A DNA stretch of 64,000 nt from NCBI RefSeq assembly GCF_008042035.1, contig NZ_RDBL01000006.1, positions 580,820 through 644,819 on the forward strand. Reading direction: 5' to 3'. The stretch is from Streptomyces sp. col6. Its GTDB lineage: Bacteria; Actinomycetota; Actinomycetes; Streptomycetales; Streptomycetaceae. The notes beneath the pieces were generated by a model that was not told the DNA's origin, searched no databases, and was given only the letters and a program-made list of their open reading frames with translations. Of the stretch, positions 15,969-24,637 are shown piece after piece (within the stretch, counting starts at the first letter, position 1; each line of letters begins with the position of its first letter). A program made the translations under genes and the position numbers.

Positions 15969-17081
15969 ATGACCGTGTCCGAAACCACCGAAGCACACAC
16001 CGGCGAGGCCCTGCGCCCGCATGCCGAGGACGCCTTCGCCGACGAGCTGAAGGCGCTCGCGGCGGCCGACGACCGCCCCAGGCCCGAGCGCTGGCGCCTG
16101 TCGCCGTGGGCCGTCGCCCTGTACCTGCTCGGCGGCACCCTGCCCGACGGCACCGTCATCACACCCAAGTACGTGGGCCCGCGCCGTCTCGTCGAGGTCG
16201 CCGTCACCACGCTCGCCACCGACCGGGCCCTGCTGCTCCTCGGTGTCCCCGGCACCGCCAAGACCTGGGTCTCCGAACATCTGGCGGCCGCCGTCAGCGG
16301 TGACTCGACGCTGCTCGTCCAGGGCACGGCGGGCACCCCGGAGGAAGCCGTCCGCTACGGGTGGAACTACGCGCAGCTGCTCGCCAACGGCCCCAGCCGC
16401 GACGCGCTGGTGCCCAGCCCACTGATGCGCGCCATGTCCCAGGGCATGACCGCCCGCATCGAGGAACTGACCCGCATCCCCGCCGATGTGCAGGACTCGC
16501 TGATCACGATCCTCTCGGAGAAGACCCTCCCGCTGCCCGAACTGGGCCAGGAGGTCCAGGCGGTGCGCGGGTTCAACGTCATCGCCACCGCCAACGACCG
16601 GGACCGGGGGGTCAACGAGCTGTCGAGCGCGCTGCGCCGCCGGTTCAACACCGTCGTCCTGCCGCTGCCCGCGACACCGGAGGCGGAGGTCGACATCGTC
16701 TCCCGCCGCGTCGACCAGGTCGGCCGCTCACTCGACCTGCCGGCCGCGCCCGACGGCCTCGCCGAGATCCGCCGCGTCGTCACGGTCTTCCGCGAACTGC
16801 GCGACGGCGTCACCACCGACGGCCGCACCAAGCTCAAGTCCCCCTCGGGGACGCTCTCCACGGCCGAGGCCATCTCCGTCGTCACCAACGGCCTCGCGCT
16901 CGCCGCCCACTTCGGGGACGGGGTGCTGCGCCCGGGGGACGTCGCGGCCGGCATCCTCGGCGCGGTCGTCCGCGATCCGGCGGCGGACCGGGTGATCTGG
17001 CAGGAGTACCTGGAGACCGTGGTGCGCGAGCGCGACGGCTGGAAGGACTTCTACCGCGCCTGCCGGGAGGCGTCCGCATGA
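15969..17081 (+). CDS. MoxR-family AAA+ ATPase
   Basis: Chaperone-like AAA+ ATPase of 370 residues. Walker A is GVPGTAKT (92-99). The Walker B region TARIEELTRIP (about 161-171) has Glu-Glu in place of the usual Asp-Glu. Sensor 1 is IATAND (205-210), and the arginine-finger region is SSALRRRFN (219-227). MoxR ATPases work with VWA-domain proteins to remodel or insert metal into client complexes. The downstream VWA gene and intervening DUF5682 gene overlap end to end (ATGA), implying a fixed stoichiometric complex. It resembles the YehL branch more than the classic MoxR of methanol dehydrogenase (judged from neighbours). ATG at 15969 follows GGAGGGGG. Confidence 0.92.
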   Translation: MTVSETTEAHTGEALRPHAEDAFADELKALAAADDRPRPERWRLSPWAVALYLLGGTLPDGTVITPKYVGPRRLVEVAVTTLATDRALLLLGVPGTAKTWVSEHLAAAVSGDSTLLVQGTAGTPEEAVRYGWNYAQLLANGPSRDALVPSPLMRAMSQGMTARIEELTRIPADVQDSLITILSEKTLPLPELGQEVQAVRGFNVIATANDRDRGVNELSSALRRRFNTVVLPLPATPEAEVDIVSRRVDQVGRSLDLPAAPDGLAEIRRVVTVFRELRDGVTTDGRTKLKSPSGTLSTAEAISVVTNGLALAAHFGDGVLRPGDVAAGILGAVVRDPAADRVIWQEYLETVVRERDGWKDFYRACREASA

Positions 17082-19516
17082 CCGGCACCCGCGCACCGGG
17101 GCCGCTGCTGCTGGGGGTGCGGCACCACGGCCCCGGCTCGGCCCGCGCCGTCCGCGCCGCCCTCGACGAGGCGGGCCCCCGGGCGGTCCTCATCGAGGGC
17201 CCGCCCGAGGGCGACACCCTGCTGGCGCTCGCGGCCGACGAGGAGATGCGGCCGCCCGTCGCCCTGCTCGCCCACGCGGTGGACGACCCCGGGCGGGCGG
17301 CGTTCTGGCCGTTCGCCGAGTTCTCCCCCGAGTGGGTCGCGATCCGCTGGGCCCTCGCCCGGGACGTGCCCGTCCGGTTCATCGACCTGCCCGCCGCCCA
17401 CTCGCTGGCGATGGAGGCCGACGCGGAGGCGGACCGGGACGACACCGACGGGGAACAGCTCGTTCCCGTCGACCCGATCCGGGTGCTCGCCGAGACGGCG
17501 GGGTACGACGACCCCGAGCGCTGGTGGGAGGACGTCGTCGAACACCGCGTGCCCGGCAGCGAGGCGGCGGCCGGACCGCTCGCCGCGTTCGCCGCGCTCG
17601 GCGAGGCGATGACCGCGCTGCGCGAGGCGTACGGGGACGGCGGGCACCCCAGGGACGCGGTGCGCGAGGCGTACATGCGCATCCAACTGCGCACCGCGGC
17701 GAAGGAGTTCGGCGACGAGTTCGCCGTGGTCTGCGGCGCCTGGCACGTCCCCGCCCTGCGTATGCGTACGACGCTCACCGCCGACCGGGCGCTGCTCAAG
17801 GGCCTGCCCAAGGTCAAGGCCGAACTGACCTGGGTGCCCTGGACCCACCGCAGGCTCGCCCGGCACAGCGGATACGGCGCCGGCATCGAGTCGCCCGGCT
17901 GGTACGAGCACCTTTTCGCCGCCCCGGACCGCCCGGTCGCACGCTGGATGACGAAGGTCGCCGGACTCCTGCGCGACGAGGACCGGTTCGTGTCGTCCGC
18001 CCATGTCATCGAGGCCGTCCGGCTCGCCGAGACGCTCGCCGCGATGCGCGGCCGGCCGCTCGCCGGGCTGAGCGAGACCACCGACGCGATCCGGGCCGTC
18101 ATGTGCGAGGGCTCCGACGTGCCCCTCGCGCTCGTCCACGACCGCCTCGTCGTCGGCACCACGCTGGGCGAGGTTCCCGACACCGCCCCCGCCGTCCCCC
18201 TCCAGCGCGACCTCAACCGGCAGCAGCGCACCCTGCGGCTCAAGCCGGAGGCGGACGAGCGGGAGATCGAGCTCGACCTGCGCAAGGACACCGACGCCTC
18301 CCGCAGCCGCCTGCTGCACCGCCTGCGCGTCCTCGGCATCGGCTGGGGCGAACCCGCCACCGGCCGGGGGAGCACCGGCACCTTCCGGGAGAGCTGGCGG
18401 CTGCGCTGGGAGCCCGAGCTGTATGTGCGCGTCGCGGAGGCGGGCGTCTGGGGCACCACCGTGCTCTCCGCCGCCACCGCCCGCGCCGAGTCGGACGCCC
18501 TGGCCGCCACGGCGCTCGCCGAGGTGACCGCGCTGGCCGAGCGCTGCCTGCTCGCCGATCTGCCGGACGCCCTGCCGGTCGTGATGCGCGCCCTCGCCGA
18601 CCGCGCCGCGCTCGACTCCGACGTCGGCCACCTCGCGGACGCCCTGCCCGCGCTGGCCCGCACCCTGCGCTACGGCGACGTCCGCGCCACGGACACCACC
18701 GCCCTGGGCGAGGTCGCGGCCGGACTCGCGGAACGCATCTGCGTCGGCCTGCCCCCCGCCTGCACCGGGCTCGACGCCGACGGGGCCGAGGCGCTGCGCC
18801 GCCAAGTGGACGGCGTCCACACCGCGATCGGGCTCCTCGCCGGCGCCGTCCCTGCGAGCGCGGACGGGCTGCGCGAGCGGTGGCGCGCGGTGCTCCACAA
18901 GCTCACCGTCCGGGACACGGCCGCGGGCGTGATCCGGGGCCGGGCCGCCCGGCTGCTTCTGGACGACGGCCACCTCGACCAGGACGCCGCCGCCCGGCTG
19001 ATGGGCCTCGCCCTGTCCCCGGGCACCCCGCCCGCCGACGCCGCCGCCTGGATCGAGGGCTTCGTCGGTGGGGCCGCGGGCGGCGGCATGCTCCTCGTCC
19101 ACGACGAACGGCTCCTCGCCCTGGTCGACTCCTGGCTCACCGGCGTCCCCGCCGACACGTTCACCGATGTCCTGCCCCTGCTGCGGCGCACGTTCTCGGC
19201 GTACGAAGCGGGCGTACGGCGCACCCTGGGCGACCTCGTCCGGCGCGGCCCCGTCGCCGGCGGGGCCCCGGGCGCCGGTGCCCCGGCGGGGGCGGGTGCG
19301 ACGGCCCCGGGCTTCGGGCCGGTCCTCGACACGGCCCGCGCGGACGCGGTGGTCCCGGTGCTGCGCCTGCTCCTCGGCCTGGACGAGCACCCCGTGGCCA
19401 AGGCCCCCGGCACGCAATACGACCCGGCCCGCCACACCCCCGACCCGGCCCGCCACACCCCCGCCCACCGCACCCCCGCCCACCACGACGACCCGCACCT
19501 GGGGGAGACGGCATGA
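17078..19516 (+). CDS. DUF5682-family protein of the MoxR module
   Basis: Large cytoplasmic protein of 812 residues, recognised as DUF5682. The N-terminal 250 residues carry conserved-looking charged motifs: GVRHHGPGS (13-21), LIEGPPEGD (38-46) and VCGAWHVPAL (218-227, His223). A His pair, then an acidic EGPP, then GxxH resemble the arrangement in EreA/ChaN/TraB-type enzymes. I infer a possible catalytic, perhaps metal-dependent, domain. The rest is helical with Ala/Leu-rich repeats. A His/Pro-rich tail follows (about 780-812). ATG overlaps the MoxR stop (ATGA), and its own stop overlaps the VWA start the same way. E. coli YehM is the likely functional counterpart. Function is unproven. Confidence 0.85.
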   Translation: MTGTRAPGPLLLGVRHHGPGSARAVRAALDEAGPRAVLIEGPPEGDTLLALAADEEMRPPVALLAHAVDDPGRAAFWPFAEFSPEWVAIRWALARDVPVRFIDLPAAHSLAMEADAEADRDDTDGEQLVPVDPIRVLAETAGYDDPERWWEDVVEHRVPGSEAAAGPLAAFAALGEAMTALREAYGDGGHPRDAVREAYMRIQLRTAAKEFGDEFAVVCGAWHVPALRMRTTLTADRALLKGLPKVKAELTWVPWTHRRLARHSGYGAGIESPGWYEHLFAAPDRPVARWMTKVAGLLRDEDRFVSSAHVIEAVRLAETLAAMRGRPLAGLSETTDAIRAVMCEGSDVPLALVHDRLVVGTTLGEVPDTAPAVPLQRDLNRQQRTLRLKPEADEREIELDLRKDTDASRSRLLHRLRVLGIGWGEPATGRGSTGTFRESWRLRWEPELYVRVAEAGVWGTTVLSAATARAESDALAATALAEVTALAERCLLADLPDALPVVMRALADRAALDSDVGHLADALPALARTLRYGDVRATDTTALGEVAAGLAERICVGLPPACTGLDADGAEALRRQVDGVHTAIGLLAGAVPASADGLRERWRAVLHKLTVRDTAAGVIRGRAARLLLDDGHLDQDAAARLMGLALSPGTPPADAAAWIEGFVGGAAGGGMLLVHDERLLALVDSWLTGVPADTFTDVLPLLRRTFSAYEAGVRRTLGDLVRRGPVAGGAPGAGAPAGAGATAPGFGPVLDTARADAVVPVLRLLLGLDEHPVAKAPGTQYDPARHTPDPARHTPAHRTPAHHDDPHLGETA
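19420..19461 (+). repeat. perfect 21-bp tandem duplication in the DUF5682 gene
   Basis: Two identical 21-base units (19420-19440 and 19441-19461) encode two DPARHTP heptapeptides, followed by two further HRTPAH-type degenerate units, giving a His/Pro-rich C-terminal tail. Confidence 0.85.
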
Positions 19517-20727
19517 CGACCACCGACACCACCACCTCCGCCCACGACGAGCGGCTGCGGCGCTGGCGCATGGTGCTGGGCGCCGACAGCGAGGAGAGCA
19601 CCGGCCGCAGGCTCACCGGCCGCGACGCCGCGATGGACCAGGCGCTCACCGCGCTCTACGAGAACGGGGGACGCCCCGGCGGCCGGAGCGGCGGCGGGCG
19701 CTCGGCCGGACTCGGTGCCTCCGCGCCCTCCGTCGCGCGCTGGCTCGGCGACATCCGGACGTACTTCCCCAGCTCCGTCGTCCAGGTCATGCAGCGCGAC
19801 GCCATCGACCGCCTCGGCCTCTCCGCGCTCCTGCTCGAACCCGAGATGCTGGAGGCCGTCGAGGCGGACGTGCATCTCGTCGGCACGCTGCTCTCCCTCA
19901 ACAAGGCCATGCCGGAGACGACGAAGGAGACCGCCCGCGCCGTGGTCCGCAAGGTCGTCGAACAGCTGGAGAAGCGGCTGACCACCCGCACCCGGGCCAC
20001 GCTCACGGGCGCGCTCGACCGGTCGGCGAAGGTCACCCGCCCCCGCCACCACGACATCGACTGGGACCGCACCATCCGGGCCAACCTCAAGAACTACCTG
20101 GAGCTGCCCGGCCGGGACGGCGCCGGCACCGTCGTACCCGAACGGCTCATCGGCTACGGGCGGGCCGCGCAGTCCGTGAAGAAGGACGTCATCCTCTGCA
20201 TCGACCAGTCCGGTTCGATGGCCGCCTCCGTGGTATACGCCTCCGTCTTCGGCGCCGTGCTCGCCTCGATGCGTTCCCTCCGGACCCGCCTCGTCGTCTT
20301 CGACACGGCGGTCGTCGACCTCACCGACCAGCTCGACGACCCCGTCGACGTCCTGTTCGGCACCCAGCTCGGCGGCGGCACCGACATCAACCGGGCGCTG
20401 GCCTACTGCCAGTCCAAGATCACCCGGCCGGCCGACACCGTCGTCGTGCTCATCAGCGACCTCTACGAGGGCGGCATCCGCAACGAGATGCTGAAGCGGG
20501 TCGCCGCGATGAAGGCGTCCGGGGTGCAGTTCGTCACCCTGCTCGCCCTCTCCGACGAGGGGGCCCCGGCCTACGACCGCGACCACGCGGCGGCCCTGTC
20601 CGCCCTGGGAGCCCCCGCCTTCGCCTGCACGCCCGACCTGTTCCCGGACGTCATGGCCGCCGCGATCGAGAAGCGCCCGCTGCCGATACCGGACCCGGAG
20701 AACGCCGCCACCAGGGCGATTCTGTGA
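19513..20727 (+). CDS. VWA-domain (CoxE-like) protein with MIDAS motif
   Basis: Protein of 404 residues ending the MoxR operon. The first half is helical (AAMDQALTALYENG, LDRSAKVTRPRHHDIDWDRTI). The second half is a von Willebrand A domain with an intact metal-ion-dependent adhesion site: DQSGSM (about 231-236), the Thr of GGGTDIN (about 290) and ISDLYE (about 315). In MoxR systems the VWA partner is thought to use MIDAS metal to hold the client while the ATPase works. No signal or membrane segment is visible, so it acts in the cytoplasm. Start ATG at 19513 overlaps the preceding stop by four bases (ATGA). Confidence 0.9.
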   Translation: MTTTDTTTSAHDERLRRWRMVLGADSEESTGRRLTGRDAAMDQALTALYENGGRPGGRSGGGRSAGLGASAPSVARWLGDIRTYFPSSVVQVMQRDAIDRLGLSALLLEPEMLEAVEADVHLVGTLLSLNKAMPETTKETARAVVRKVVEQLEKRLTTRTRATLTGALDRSAKVTRPRHHDIDWDRTIRANLKNYLELPGRDGAGTVVPERLIGYGRAAQSVKKDVILCIDQSGSMAASVVYASVFGAVLASMRSLRTRLVVFDTAVVDLTDQLDDPVDVLFGTQLGGGTDINRALAYCQSKITRPADTVVVLISDLYEGGIRNEMLKRVAAMKASGVQFVTLLALSDEGAPAYDRDHAAALSALGAPAFACTPDLFPDVMAAAIEKRPLPIPDPENAATRAIL

Positions 20728-20758
20728 CCGTAATCACCGCCCGGGTGTGATCTGCGAT

Positions 20759-20788
20759 TTAGGGTCACGCGGGGCTCGGGGATAACCT
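20759..20788 (+). promoter_or_regulatory. possible sucCD promoter
   Basis: -10 TAACCT (20783-20788) with a weak -35 TTAGGG (20759-20764) and an 18-base spacer, about 130 bases upstream of sucC. The -10 is reasonable for Streptomyces; the -35 is poor, so the call is tentative. Confidence 0.35.
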
Positions 20789-20916
20789 GCGAGATGGACA
20801 TGCCGCGTATCCGGTCACCGTGTGCGCCTTCCTAGTGACACCGCAGTCACGTTGCCCCTCGCGGCACGCCCACGCAGAAAACCAACCGCGAGACCATTGA
20901 TAAGGGACGGACGCGC

Positions 20917-22098
20917 GTGGACCTGTTCGAGTACCAGGCGAGGGACCTCTTCGCCAAGCACGGTGTACCGGTGCTGGCCGGTGAAGTCATCGACACGCCT
21001 GAGGCAGCCCGCGAGGCGACCGAGCGGCTGGGCGGCAAGTCGGTCGTCAAGGCGCAGGTGAAGGTCGGCGGCCGCGGCAAGGCCGGCGGCGTGAAGCTGG
21101 CGGCGAACGCCGACGAGGCGGTCGCCCGCGCGACCGACATCCTCGGCATGGACATCAAGGGCCACACGGTCCACAAGGTGATGATCGCCGAGCTGTCCCC
21201 GGAGATCGAGGCGGAGTACTACGTCTCGTACCTGCTGGACCGCACCAACCGCACCTTCCTGGCCATGGCCTCGGTGCAGGGCGGCATGGACATCGAGGAG
21301 GTCGCGGAGAAGACCCCCGAGGCCCTCGCGAAGGTTCCGGTCAACGCCGTGGACGGTGTCGACATCGCCAAGGCCCGCGAGATCGTGGCCCAGGCGAAGT
21401 TCCCGGCCGACGTGGCCGAGGGTGTCGCCGAGGCCCTGGTCACCCTGTGGGAGACCTTCGTCGCCGAGGACGCGCTCCTCGTCGAGGTCAACCCGCTGGT
21501 GAAGACCAAGGACGGCCGGATCCTGGCCCTGGACGGCAAGGTCTCGCTCGACGAGAACGCCGACTTCCGCCAGCCGGAGCACGAGGCCCTCGAGGACAAG
21601 GCCGCGGCCAACCCGCTCGAGGCCGCCGCCAAGGCCAAGAACCTCAACTACGTCAAGCTCGACGGCGAGGTCGGCATCATCGGCAACGGCGCCGGTCTGG
21701 TCATGTCGACCCTGGACGTCGTCGCGTACGCCGGTGAGAACCACGGCAACGTGAAGCCCGCCAACTTCCTCGACATCGGTGGCGGCGCCTCCGCCGAGGT
21801 CATGGCGAACGGCCTGGAGATCATCCTCGGCGACCCGGACGTGAAGTCCGTCTTCGTCAACGTCTTCGGTGGCATCACCGCCTGCGACGAGGTCGCCAAC
21901 GGCATCGTCCAGGCCCTGGAGCTGCTCAAGACGAAGGGCGAGGCGGTCACCAAGCCGCTCGTCGTGCGTCTCGACGGCAACAACGCGGAGCTGGGTCGCA
22001 AGATCCTCTCCGACGCCAACCACCCGCTGGTCCAGCGCGTGGACACCATGGACGGCGCGGCCGACAAGGCCGCCGAGCTCGCCGCGGCTGCGAAGTAA
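20917..22098 (+). CDS. sucC: succinyl-CoA synthetase beta subunit
   Basis: TCA-cycle enzyme subunit of 393 residues. With SucD it converts succinyl-CoA and NDP to succinate and NTP. An N-terminal ATP-grasp domain ([20 protein letters not shown], then [18 protein letters not shown]) binds the nucleotide. A C-terminal Rossmann-like part (about 240-390) includes [18 protein letters not shown] and FLDIGGGA. The start is GTG at 20917 after AAGGGACGG. Length is normal. sucD follows after 21 bases, and a strong terminator closes the pair. Confidence 0.97.
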   Translation: MDLFEYQARDLFAKHGVPVLAGEVIDTPEAAREATERLGGKSVVKAQVKVGGRGKAGGVKLAANADEAVARATDILGMDIKGHTVHKVMIAELSPEIEAEYYVSYLLDRTNRTFLAMASVQGGMDIEEVAEKTPEALAKVPVNAVDGVDIAKAREIVAQAKFPADVAEGVAEALVTLWETFVAEDALLVEVNPLVKTKDGRILALDGKVSLDENADFRQPEHEALEDKAAANPLEAAAKAKNLNYVKLDGEVGIIGNGAGLVMSTLDVVAYAGENHGNVKPANFLDIGGGASAEVMANGLEIILGDPDVKSVFVNVFGGITACDEVANGIVQALELLKTKGEAVTKPLVVRLDGNNAELGRKILSDANHPLVQRVDTMDGAADKAAELAAAAK

Positions 22099-22119
22099 GG
22101 AAGAGGGACTCAGACCACC

Positions 22120-23004
22120 ATGGCTATCTTCCTCACCAAGGACAGCAAGGTCATCGTCCAGGGGATGACCGGCGCGACGGGCATGAAGCACACCAAGCTC
22201 ATGCTCGCCGACGGCACCAACATCGTCGGTGGCGTGAACCCGCGCAAGGCCGGCACGACCGTCGACTTCGACGGCACCGAGGTACCGGTCTTCGGCTCCG
22301 TCGCCGAGGCGATGGAGAAGACCGGCGCGAACGTCTCCGTCCTCTTCGTGCCGCCGGCCTTCTCGAAGGCCGCCGTCGTCGAGGCGATCGACGCCGAGAT
22401 CCCGCTCGCCGTCGTGATCACCGAGGGCATCGCCGTCCACGACTCGGCCGCCTTCTGGGCGTACGCCGGCTCGAAGGGCAACAAGACCCGGATCATCGGT
22501 CCGAACTGCCCCGGCCTGATCACCCCCGGCCAGTCCAACGCCGGCATCATCCCGGGCGACATCACCAAGCCCGGCCGCATCGGTCTCGTGTCCAAGTCCG
22601 GCACGCTGACCTACCAGATGATGTACGAGCTCCGTGACATCGGCTTCTCGTCCGCCGTCGGCATCGGTGGCGACCCGGTCATCGGTACGACGCACATCGA
22701 CGCCCTCGCGGCGTTCGAGGCGGACCCCGACACCGACCTGATCGTCATGATCGGCGAGATCGGCGGCGACGCCGAGGAGCGCGCGGCGGACTTCATCGCG
22801 AAGAACGTCACCAAGCCGGTCGTCGGTTACGTCGCGGGCTTCACCGCCCCCGAGGGCAAGACCATGGGCCACGCCGGCGCCATCGTCTCCGGCTCCTCCG
22901 GCACCGCGCAGGCCAAGAAGGAGGCCCTTGAGGCCGCCGGCGTGAAGGTCGGCAAGACGCCGACCGAGACCGCCAAGCTGGCGCGCGAGATCCTCGGCGC
23001 CTGA
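22120..23004 (+). CDS. sucD: succinyl-CoA synthetase alpha subunit
   Basis: CoA-binding and phosphohistidine subunit of 294 residues. The N-terminal CoA-binding Rossmann domain starts [21 protein letters not shown]. The active-site His is in the [14 protein letters not shown] segment near the C-terminus (MGHAGAI). The motifs [12 protein letters not shown] and [15 protein letters not shown] are intact. It pairs with SucC, encoded 21 bases upstream. The ribosome-binding site AAGGAAGAGGG lies upstream. Confidence 0.97.
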   Translation: MAIFLTKDSKVIVQGMTGATGMKHTKLMLADGTNIVGGVNPRKAGTTVDFDGTEVPVFGSVAEAMEKTGANVSVLFVPPAFSKAAVVEAIDAEIPLAVVITEGIAVHDSAAFWAYAGSKGNKTRIIGPNCPGLITPGQSNAGIIPGDITKPGRIGLVSKSGTLTYQMMYELRDIGFSSAVGIGGDPVIGTTHIDALAAFEADPDTDLIVMIGEIGGDAEERAADFIAKNVTKPVVGYVAGFTAPEGKTMGHAGAIVSGSSGTAQAKKEALEAAGVKVGKTPTETAKLAREILGA

Positions 23005-23045
23005 CGCCGCCGCCGCGCCTGCGCGGCAGGGTGTCACCGTACGCA

Positions 23046-23086
23046 CGAAGCGGGCCCGTCCCCCTCACCGGGGGCGGGCCCGCTTC
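23046..23086. terminator. terminator after sucCD
   Basis: Long inverted repeat (CGAAGCGGGCCCG, then CCCCC with one bulged T; complement to 23086) with a short TCAC loop, between sucD and the convergent XRE/sigma-like gene. It could serve both strands. Confidence 0.8.
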
Positions 23087-23105
23087 GTTGTGCGCACCGG
23101 CCGGT

Positions 23106-24521
23106 TCAGCCGGCCTCGGGGACCAGGCGGTCCGGGCCGTGGAACGGCTCGTCGCCGAGCTTCTTCCGCAGCTTCACGTCCTGCGGGGTCAGTTTCTGCG
23201 GGCCGCCGACGGGTGGTACGCCGCCCACCTTCTGGGCGGGCGCCGGGGGCGTCTCGTACTTCCGGGGCGCCGTCGCCAGGGTGATCAGCGTGAGCCCGAC
23301 GATCAGCACGGTGAACGCGATGGCCGTCCTGGCCCACAGCTGTGCCTTGCGTTCGCTGCCGGTACGGATCAGCTCCGGTACGGGCAGCGAGGAGGCGGGC
23401 CGGCTGCGGGCGAGCGTGCCCAGGTGCTCGTGGATCAGCGCGGACTGCTCGGCGGGCGACGCGGGCCCGCCGACCTCGGGCAGCCGCTCGGCGACGGCCG
23501 CGCGCGCGGTCACCAGCCGCCCGGCCGCCGCCCTGGTGCTCGCCTCGGTCTCCGCCGCGGTGTCCGGCAGCCCGAGCCCGACACCGTCGTGGAGCACCAG
23601 CGTGCGACGGTACGAGGGGGGCAGGGCCAGCAGCGCGTCGAGCAGTGCGCGCGAGGCGGGGGCCTCGGGCGGCGGGTCGAGGCGGCGGTGCTCACGGTTC
23701 AGCCGGCGCCACGGGGACATCGCGTACTCGTAGGCCGCGGCCCGCACCCAGCCCACCGGGTCCCGGTCCACCGCGACCTCCGGCCAGCGCTCCCAGGCCA
23801 GCTCGAACGCCTTGGCCACCGCCGCGCGGGACAGAGCGCACCGCCCGGTCAGCAGATAGGTCTGCCGGAAGAGGGCGGACGCGGCATGCCGGTACAACGC
23901 GTCGAACGCCTCCTCCGGCGAGGTGCCGCCTTCGGCGGCGCCATCCGGACCGGGGGCGCCGGGGGGCGCCTCGGGCACGACGGCCTCGGGCTCAGGCACG
24001 ACGGCCTCGGCCTCGGGCACGCCTGCCTCAGGCACGCCTGCCTCGGCCGCAACGGCCTCGGGCGCACCCGCCTCAGCCGCCTCGCCGGTCTCGTCCGGTT
24101 CAACGGTTTCGCCGGGTTCGGTGGCGGCCATGGCAACGCTCCCGGTGGCTTCGACGGGGGCCGGTGGAGGGGGTGCCGACGGCGGCTCGGGCGGCGATAC
24201 GGCGGGCCCGGGTGCCGGCTCCGCCGTTCCGTCCGGCGGCCTCGGCGTGGTGTTCGATGGGTTCTCGGGGGCCGAAGAGTTACCCGGGACCGGCGCGGCG
24301 GCGTCCGTCGTGGCCGTGCCGATCAGGCGGGCGTACGCCTCGCGCTTGCGGCCGCGCGGGCTGGTGCGGCCCGTTTCCCACGCGCGCACCGTCGCCCGGG
24401 TGACGCCCATGGCCGCCGCGACCTGCTCCTCCGTCAGGGACCTGGCCTCCCGCAGCCTGCGCCGCTCCTTCGGGGAGGGGAGCGGGGGAGCGGCGGCCGT
24501 GCCGGACGTGCTCTGCGTCAT
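23106..24521 (-). CDS. XRE-HTH / sigma-like / single-TM fusion regulator
   Basis: Unusual regulator of about 471 residues. Residues about 15-65 are an XRE helix-turn-helix (LTEEQVAAAMGVTRATVRAWETGRTSPRG). About 70-205 is a Pro/Glu/Ala-rich low-complexity linker. About 210-380 resembles an ECF sigma factor: region 2-like FDALYRHAASALFRQTYLLTG and WVRAAAYEYAMSPWRRL, region 4-like LLALPPSYRRTLVLHDGVGLGLPDTA. A membrane helix follows (ARTAIAFTVLIVGLTLITLA), then a short extracytoplasmic Pro-rich tail. So a sigma-like core and DNA-binding domain appear tethered to the membrane in one chain. ATG at 24521 lacks a clear ribosome-binding site; GTG at 24545 is also possible. It is divergent from the DUF6350 gene. 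The target is unknown. Confidence 0.75.
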   Translation of the reverse strand: MTQSTSGTAAAPPLPSPKERRRLREARSLTEEQVAAAMGVTRATVRAWETGRTSPRGRKREAYARLIGTATTDAAAPVPGNSSAPENPSNTTPRPPDGTAEPAPGPAVSPPEPPSAPPPPAPVEATGSVAMAATEPGETVEPDETGEAAEAGAPEAVAAEAGVPEAGVPEAEAVVPEPEAVVPEAPPGAPGPDGAAEGGTSPEEAFDALYRHAASALFRQTYLLTGRCALSRAAVAKAFELAWERWPEVAVDRDPVGWVRAAAYEYAMSPWRRLNREHRRLDPPPEAPASRALLDALLALPPSYRRTLVLHDGVGLGLPDTAAETEASTRAAAGRLVTARAAVAERLPEVGGPASPAEQSALIHEHLGTLARSRPASSLPVPELIRTGSERKAQLWARTAIAFTVLIVGLTLITLATAPRKYETPPAPAQKVGGVPPVGGPQKLTPQDVKLRKKLGDEPFHGPDRLVPEAG

Positions 24522-24637
24522 GAGGGCCGCCCGCATGGCCTGCACCGGGTGAAAAAGTACATAAACGTATATTGAGCGACACCACGGCCGTTCGCCCGTT
24601 ACACGGAATAAGCGCGTGTCGTTGGGAGCATGACCGC

